A DNA stretch of 6,444 nt, from positions 1 to 6,444 of the forward strand of contig DOIX01000322.1 in NCBI GenBank assembly GCA_003511885.1, read 5' to 3'. Positions 1 to 3,396 of the stretch are shown one piece after another. The DNA comes from Cyanobacteria bacterium UBA11153. Lineage in GTDB: Bacteria; Cyanobacteriota; Cyanobacteriia; Cyanobacteriales; Coleofasciculaceae. Each line of letters begins with the position of its first letter. The stretch's first letter is position 1. The notes below the pieces were generated by a model. It was not told the DNA's origin and made no database searches. It saw only the letters and a program-made list of their open reading frames with translations. The translations under genes were made by a program, and so were the position numbers.

Positions 1-35
1 CCTTTGTCAGTGGTGGGAAACTTTTGCCGGGATGC

Positions 36-152
36 ACTAGGGGCTAGGGGCTAGGGACTAGGGACTAGGGACTAGGGACTAGGGAAGAAAGTCTTAAAAT
101 CAATGGTTTTAGGAATCGAGAATGTCTCGGCAGCCATGACAGTTGCGATAAA
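36..152 (+). repeat. Composite dispersed repeat, copy A: seven heptamers plus conserved flank
   Basis: Positions 36-84 hold seven contiguous heptamers of the form ACTAGGG or GCTAGGG; units 2 and 3 are GCTAGGG and the rest ACTAGGG. The 65 bases from 88 to 152 align without gaps to 1730-1794, which follows a similar array; by eye 46 of 65 positions match. The best block is AGGAATCGAGAATGT (111-125). The palindrome seen in copy B is decayed here. The element sits about 90 bases upstream of the first gene. The array type is a short tandem repetitive repeat common in cyanobacteria; the paired flank suggests that array and flank spread together. Confidence 0.85.
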
Positions 153-239
153 AAACCCTGGCCTAAAAAAAATTCATTGTTCCAGATGGCTTTTTCTGTA
201 AAGATAACAGAAACGATACCCGAGTAGAAAGTGAAAGCG

Positions 240-701
240 ATGACAGAAGAAACCAGTCCAACTACCAACTCTGAACAAGCTCAATCAGAAGCTAAACCAG
301 CCAGAGCTAAGAAAGAAAAAGCACCAGCTCTGGAAGACAAACCCTTCACCGAATTTATCCAACAAGACTACCTGCCTGCATTGAAGACAGCTTTTGCCCA
401 ACAAGGCATTGAAGATATTGAAGTCGCCTTCGCTAAAGAAAAAATCCAGATCCCCGGTTTAACCCAAATGGCAGCCTGCTGGCAAGTGATGGGAGGCTTC
501 GCCAAAGGGGAACGTCAATTCAGTATATATTTTCCCGACGAAGATATAAACAAGCAAAAAGCATTCTCCTGCGCTGCCAAGGGCGTTAAACCCAGCACCA
601 TTGAATCATTCATGATTGATGAGCGAAAAGTAACCCTAGACTTGCTGGTGTTTTACACCATACAGCGAGTGAACGCTCAAAAATGGCTAACATGGAATTA
701 G
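240..701 (+). CDS. DUF2996-like conserved cyanobacterial protein
   Basis: This small soluble protein has 153 residues from the ATG at 240. A GTG at 231 in the same frame would add three residues (MKA); I prefer the ATG because the following MTEETSPTT looks like a normal N-terminus, although neither start has a strong Shine-Dalgarno sequence. The first 35 or so residues are a charged, Ala/Lys/Glu-rich, probably disordered tail. The rest is a compact domain with EDKPFTEFIQQDYLPALK, a CWQVMGGF segment, FSIYFPDEDI, a KAFSCAAKG turn, then KPSTIESFMIDERKVTLDLL. I recognise this pattern as DUF2996, a family of cyanobacteria and plastid-bearing lineages without an assigned function; this is memory, not a search. 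There is no signal peptide or membrane segment. It is followed by 104 bases before sigF, which appears to have its own promoter. Confidence 0.8.
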   Translation: MTEETSPTTNSEQAQSEAKPARAKKEKAPALEDKPFTEFIQQDYLPALKTAFAQQGIEDIEVAFAKEKIQIPGLTQMAACWQVMGGFAKGERQFSIYFPDEDINKQKAFSCAAKGVKPSTIESFMIDERKVTLDLLVFYTIQRVNAQKWLTWN

Positions 702-747
702 ATGGAGGGGAAGACCAAAATAAGTTGGGGTAGCGACAGCATGATTA

Positions 748-756
748 TGTTATAAT
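748..756 (+). promoter_or_regulatory. Probable extended -10 promoter of the sigma factor gene
   Basis: TGTTATAAT is a perfect TATAAT (751-756) preceded by the TGN extension. A possible weak -35, TTGGGG at 725-730, is spaced 20 bases away, longer than ideal, so the extended -10 probably carries the promoter. Transcription would begin near 763, giving a leader of about 43 bases before the ATG at 806. Confidence 0.5.
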
Positions 757-764
757 TATGCGTT

Positions 765-779
765 TTAGGGAAACCCTAA
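765..779. promoter_or_regulatory. Tight dyad at the predicted sigF transcription start
   Basis: TTAGGGAAACCCTAA is a perfect 6-bp inverted repeat around an AAA loop, starting nine bases after the -10 box. It would lie at about +3 to +17 of the transcript. It could be an operator or a 5' stabilising hairpin. It is not an intrinsic terminator because no T-run follows. Confidence 0.5.
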
Positions 780-805
780 GATAGTGCGCTACCAACCAAA
801 TTAAC

Positions 806-1588
806 ATGCTAACCCCTGTAAATAGAGAACAAGAACTCAAGCATGAAACCCTGGAATTGCTGAAAGAGTACCGAGAATCAGAATCTAGATCGATTCGAGA
901 TCGCGTGGTTCATCTGAATTTTGGATTAGTCAGGAAAGAAGCCCATCACTGGGTTAACCAGTGTAATGAAAGCTACGAAGACTTGATCCAAGTAGGCTGT
1001 ATTGGCTTAATTAGGGCAATTGAGAGGTTTGATACTACGAAAGGAACTGCTTTTAGTTCCTTTGCTATTCCCTACATTAGAGGTGAAATCCAACATTATC
1101 TAAGAGATAGGGGATCTTCAGTACGAATTCCGCGACGCTGGCTGGCTTTGCGACAGCAATCAGTAGCAAAGATTCAGGAATTACGCCTAAAATTGAATCG
1201 ACAGCCAACGGATGCTGAAGTGGCAGAAATTTTGCAAGTTTCTGTTGCTGAATGGCAAGAGATTAAGCTGGCGGATCAAAACCGAGAACCATTAAGTTTA
1301 GATACTCCAGTTAATGATACAGAAGAAGGAACTACTTGTTTAGGCGAACTCGTAGCAGATCCTCGATATCGTAGTTTTCAGTTAGCCCAAGAAGATAAAA
1401 TTCGCTTGCAACAAGCTTTGGCTAACTTGGAAAACCGGACTCGTGAAATCTTGGAATTTGTGTTTTTACACGACTTGACTCAAAAGGAAGTGGCGGAGTT
1501 ATTAAACATTAGTGTGGTAACGGTTTCCCGTCGAGTAAAAAAAGGATTGGAAGCAATGAAAAAACTAATGATAGGGACAGATTCTTAA
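806..1588 (+). CDS. sigF: RNA polymerase sigma factor SigF (group 3)
   Basis: The 260-residue protein is an alternative sigma-70 family factor of the SigB/SigF/SigG type, which directs RNA polymerase to a special promoter set. Region 2 spans about residues 32-105 and includes YEDLIQVGCIGLIRAIERFD and the promoter-recognition stretch FAIPYIRGEIQHYLRDRG, followed by VRIPRR. Region 3 covers about 115-165 (LNRQPTDAEVAEILQVSV). Region 4 covers about 200-252, with the DNA-binding helix-turn-helix LTQKEVAELLNISVVTVSRR. There is no region 1.1, as expected for group 3, and the length is normal for the family. A TAG at 782-784 and the lack of other starts fix the ATG at 806; no clear Shine-Dalgarno sequence precedes it. 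In Synechocystis SigF is required for pilA1 expression, pili and phototaxis. No anti-sigma factor gene lies in this window. Confidence 0.9.
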   Translation: MLTPVNREQELKHETLELLKEYRESESRSIRDRVVHLNFGLVRKEAHHWVNQCNESYEDLIQVGCIGLIRAIERFDTTKGTAFSSFAIPYIRGEIQHYLRDRGSSVRIPRRWLALRQQSVAKIQELRLKLNRQPTDAEVAEILQVSVAEWQEIKLADQNREPLSLDTPVNDTEEGTTCLGELVADPRYRSFQLAQEDKIRLQQALANLENRTREILEFVFLHDLTQKEVAELLNISVVTVSRRVKKGLEAMKKLMIGTDS

Positions 1589-1645
1589 GTGGCACAAGTT
1601 GAGTTTTATCTCTAGCTGCAATGGCATTCTGAAAGAGGATAGAAC

Positions 1646-1651
1646 TATAAT
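1646..1651 (+). promoter_or_regulatory. Possible -10 box of the lipoprotein gene
   Basis: A perfect TATAAT lies in the gap after sigF. The best -35 candidate (TGGCAT, 1622-1627) is poor. If used, the transcript would carry a leader of about 200 bases that includes repeat copy B and its hairpin before the ATG at 1862. Confidence 0.3.
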
Positions 1652-1697
1652 TGAAATATCGAGGGTCGTGGTCGATCGTTGGGGATTTACAGTCAGG

Positions 1698-1794
1698 GAC
1701 TAGGGGCTAGGGACTAGAGGCTAGGAAAAAAAGATCCAAAATTAAGAGTTTGAGGAATTGAGAATGTATTAACCGCTAGGGCGGTTGCTATAAA
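1698..1794 (+). repeat. Composite dispersed repeat, copy B: four heptamers plus conserved flank with palindrome
   Basis: Four degenerate heptamers (GACTAGG, GGCTAGG, GACTAGA, GGCTAGG; 1698-1725) precede a 65-base flank (1730-1794) that matches copy A at 88-152. The flank contains GAGGAATTGAGAATGT (1752-1767) and a perfect dyad, AACCGC (1771-1776), TAGG loop, GCGGTT (1781-1786). The palindrome would form a stable small hairpin in RNA or single-stranded DNA. With 1589-1697 and 1795-1861 it fills the sigF-lipoprotein gap; the only other structure seen is a weak 5-bp stem GTTGC/GCAAC at 1804-1818. Confidence 0.85.
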
Positions 1795-1861
1795 CTTCAA
1801 TTAGTTGCCACAAGCAACGATTCTCTGTGGTGTCTGTTGGTAAAATTCTCGAAGAGGTATT

Positions 1862-2824
1862 ATGCGTCAATCTTTATTACTTGGTTTCGTCACATCACTG
1901 GCGCTGTTGATAGGAGGCTGCCCCGCTAATCAAGAAAGTCCCACCGCAGTGGGTGGTTCCCCCTCACCTGCTTCTCCTGCTCCTCAAACTTCGCCCAGTA
2001 CCCCACAGATAAAAGCTACTCCATTAAGTACTACACCCTCCCCAGCAGTAGAAAGTCAATTACCTGTAGCTGGATTAACACAAACCTTGCCTCCAGAAGA
2101 ACAGCTCAAACGGGCTACCAAAGGGCGGGTAGATCCATTTTCATTAATTTCAGATATCAAACCAATTAAGACGGTTGTACCTAATCCAGAGGCGGAAAAG
2201 ACAAGCAATAATCAACCCCAACCGCTGAAAACTGTACCGCCAACCCCACCCGCACCACCAACTCGGAACAATCAGACGATAAGGAACAATCGCCCCAATA
2301 GCGATCGCGCTAGAGTAATCATCAGAAGAAATATTTTGCCATCACCAAGGCCGCCAAAAGCGCCGCAAACAAACCGCCAAATTGCTAGTAAGCCAAATAC
2401 TACGCCAAAGAATAAGCCAAATACTGCGATCGCAACCAATCCAAAATCTCCAACCACGCAGGTGGCAGTTCCCCCCACTCCTCCACTACCACCCCCTCCT
2501 CAGTTTGTCCCTGACTTGCCCAAGCTACCAGAGCCAACACTAGCACAAGGAGTGGAAGTGACAGGAGTAGTCGAAGTTGGTGGCGTGCCTCAAGCAATTT
2601 TGAAAGCACCCAATGAAGCCTCTCGCTATGTCAGGGCAGGGCAGCGCGTCTCCAACGGACAGGTATTGGTCAAGCGAATCGAGATGAATCGCGGTCCTGC
2701 TCCTGTGGTAATTCTGGAGCAATACGGTATTGAGGTAGCCAGACAAGTTGGAGAAAAACCTTCAACAACTCCTAGTCAACCCGCAGCCGCACCAGCACTT
2801 CCCACGACTCAGCCTCCTGCGTAA
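1862..2824 (+). CDS. Proline-rich lipoprotein with PilP/GspC-like C-terminal domain
   Basis: The ATG is preceded by GAAGAGG (1851-1857), a good ribosome site. The N-terminus is a lipoprotein signal peptide: MRQ, a hydrophobic stretch, then lipobox IGG-C with the lipidated cysteine at residue 20. Residues 24-85 are a Ser/Pro/Thr-rich linker. GRVDPF at 88-93 resembles the short motif near the start of PilP-type pilus proteins. A long basic, proline-rich linker runs from about 100 to 225. The folded part is about 228-297: VEVTGVVEVGGVPQAILKAP, then YVRAGQRVSNGQVLVKRI, then VVILEQYGIEV. This is the beta-strand pattern of the homology region of PilP and GspC, which bind the secretin or inner-membrane partners of type IV pili and type II secretion. 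A short Pro/Ala tail ends the protein. I infer a periplasmic pilus-assembly role, supported by the sigF neighbour. It is longer than typical proteobacterial PilP because of its linkers, so the gene symbol is withheld. Confidence 0.6.
   Translation: MRQSLLLGFVTSLALLIGGCPANQESPTAVGGSPSPASPAPQTSPSTPQIKATPLSTTPSPAVESQLPVAGLTQTLPPEEQLKRATKGRVDPFSLISDIKPIKTVVPNPEAEKTSNNQPQPLKTVPPTPPAPPTRNNQTIRNNRPNSDRARVIIRRNILPSPRPPKAPQTNRQIASKPNTTPKNKPNTAIATNPKSPTTQVAVPPTPPLPPPPQFVPDLPKLPEPTLAQGVEVTGVVEVGGVPQAILKAPNEASRYVRAGQRVSNGQVLVKRIEMNRGPAPVVILEQYGIEVARQVGEKPSTTPSQPAAAPALPTTQPPA
2389..2425 (+). repeat. In-frame 24-bp direct repeat within the lipoprotein linker
   Basis: TAAGCCAAATACT occurs at 2389-2401 and again at 2413-2425, a 24-base period encoding the eight-residue units KPNTTPKN and KPNTAIAT. 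A HIP1 octamer abuts the second copy at 2426. This is local expansion in a disordered linker. Confidence 0.6.
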
Positions 2825-2830
2825 TATGAG

Positions 2831-2870
2831 AGTAGGGAGTAAGGAGTGGGGGAGCAGGGGAGCAGGAGGA
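2831..2870 (+). repeat. G-rich heptamer array (AGTAGGG / GAGCAGG type)
   Basis: Seven bases after the lipoprotein stop a period-7 series begins: AGTAGGG, AGTAAGG, AGTGGGG, GAGCAGG, then an 8-base GGAGCAGG and a partial unit. Its 3' end supplies the left arm of the hairpin at 2857-2894. Confidence 0.75.
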
Positions 2871-2894
2871 GAAAAAAATGTCCTCCTTGTCCCC
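2857..2894 (+). other. Imperfect hairpin between G-rich and C-rich repeats
   Basis: AGGAGGA (2864-2870) pairs with TCCTCCT (2881-2887) across a 10-base A-rich loop. After a 2-nt internal mismatch, GGGGA (2857-2861) pairs with TCCCC (2890-2894). It lies 33 bases after the lipoprotein stop and could slow or end transcription or protect the mRNA 3' end. It lacks the T-run of an intrinsic terminator. Confidence 0.45.
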
Positions 2895-2910
2895 CTCGCC
2901 CCGAGCCAAT

Positions 2911-2961
2911 AACCCCTAACCCTTAGCCCCTAACCCCTTATCCGCTTAACTCCTAACCCCC
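2911..2961 (-). repeat. C-rich heptamer array (AACCCCT type)
   Basis: Units in phase are AACCCCT, AACCCTT, AGCCCCT and AACCCCT (2911-2938), then a 9-base interruption, then AACTCCT and AACCCCC (2948-2961). Read on the other strand the units are AGGGGTT and AGGGGCT, close to the GGGGCTA units of copies A and B, so this is the same sequence family in opposite orientation. It ends 19 bases before the next gene's start codon. Confidence 0.75.
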
Positions 2962-2979
2962 TTCTTCAGAGCAAAAACC

Positions 2980-3246
2980 GTGTCAAATCAAACACTTCGA
3001 TATCAAATTTCCCGTCCAGATTTACCCTTAGCGATGTATCGTGAGGTAGTGGCTCATTTACAGCAAGTGACGGGGGTGGAAGTTAGTATAATTCCTCAGA
3101 CATCAAAGGAATTTGACTACAACCAAAGTCAGGTGAGTGGATTATGGATTGAGCACAATAATCCCTTGGATCTTGTGGCAAGAGAAAGGGTAAGGCAAAT
3201 TTTGGCTTATTATCAAATTCAGCAGGGAGTAGAGAGTGGGGAATAA
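2980..3246 (+). CDS. Small conserved-looking hypothetical protein, 88 residues
   Basis: I do not recognise a named family. The protein starts with GTG; an in-frame TAA at 2947-2949 and no intervening start support this, though the ribosome site (AGAG about 8 bases upstream) is weak. It is soluble with no signal peptide or membrane segment. It reads as a compact alpha/beta domain: a strand TLRYQIS, a helix PLAMYREVVAHLQQV, a strand VEVSIIPQT, then a strand SGLWIEH and a helix PLDLVARERVRQILAYYQI. Pairs such as LWIEHN and the ARERVRQIL helix look conserved rather than random. The final residues QQGVESGE are encoded by heptamer DNA (3221-3241), and the TAA stop lies within an inverted-repeat arm, so the natural C-terminus has probably been altered. 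Its leader is almost entirely repeat DNA, so it may be read from the upstream gene's transcript. Confidence 0.7.
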   Translation: MSNQTLRYQISRPDLPLAMYREVVAHLQQVTGVEVSIIPQTSKEFDYNQSQVSGLWIEHNNPLDLVARERVRQILAYYQIQQGVESGE

Positions 3247-3259
3247 GCCAAAATTTGCC
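3194..3259 (+). repeat. Perfect 18-bp inverted repeat spanning the stop codon of the small gene
   Basis: GGCAAATTTTGGCTTATT (3194-3211) is exactly complementary to AATAAGCCAAAATTTGCC (3242-3259), with a 30-base loop. The left arm is coding sequence for part of RQILAYY. The loop ends with three heptamers, AGCAGGG, AGTAGAG and AGTGGGG (3221-3241). The right arm begins immediately after them and carries the stop codon TAA (3244-3246). In mRNA this would be a long hairpin at the gene end. It is followed by G-runs, not a T-run. Confidence 0.85.
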
Positions 3260-3278
3260 GGGGGTAGGGGGTAGGGGG
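3260..3278 (+). repeat. Short GGGGGTA heptamer array
   Basis: Two full GGGGGTA units and a trailing GGGGG directly follow the inverted-repeat arm. Three runs of five G could support G-rich folded structures, but there is no clear fourth run. The remaining gap to 3396 shows no other clear element apart from the ribosome site of the next gene. Confidence 0.7.
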
Positions 3279-3396
3279 AAATACAAATACTTCCCATTGC
3301 TTGCTCTCCAGAAAATGGGGCTTGGTTTTGTTTCAAAATAATTACTCATTAAAAAACTACCCTTGTTAAAGTCGCAGTATCCTGGCGGAGGTTTAG

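Noticed and set aside
36..84. CRISPR-like tandem array
   Set aside because: The period is 7 bases with no spacers, here and at 6373-6435; no cas genes are present.
177..205. Promoter for the first gene (TTGTTC ... AAAGAT)
   Set aside because: Both boxes match the consensus poorly, so it was not listed.
65..268. 67-residue reverse-strand reading frame over repeat copy A
   Set aside because: It runs through the tandem heptamers and into the start of the first gene, with low-complexity sequence and no recognisable domain.
2272..2746. Three overlapping short reverse-strand reading frames in the lipoprotein region
   Set aside because: They mirror the proline-rich sense strand, giving Gly/Leu/Val-rich translations, and have no ribosome sites.
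2857..2894. Intrinsic terminator of the lipoprotein gene
   Set aside because: The stem is interrupted and no T-run follows; it is listed only as a hairpin.
3260..3278. G-quadruplex
   Set aside because: Only three G-runs are present; a fourth would need splitting a run, which is not convincing.
3083..3349. Reverse-strand 88-residue reading frame over the small hypothetical gene
   Set aside because: It includes the inverted repeat and G-rich heptamers and spans the 3' end of a better supported sense gene.
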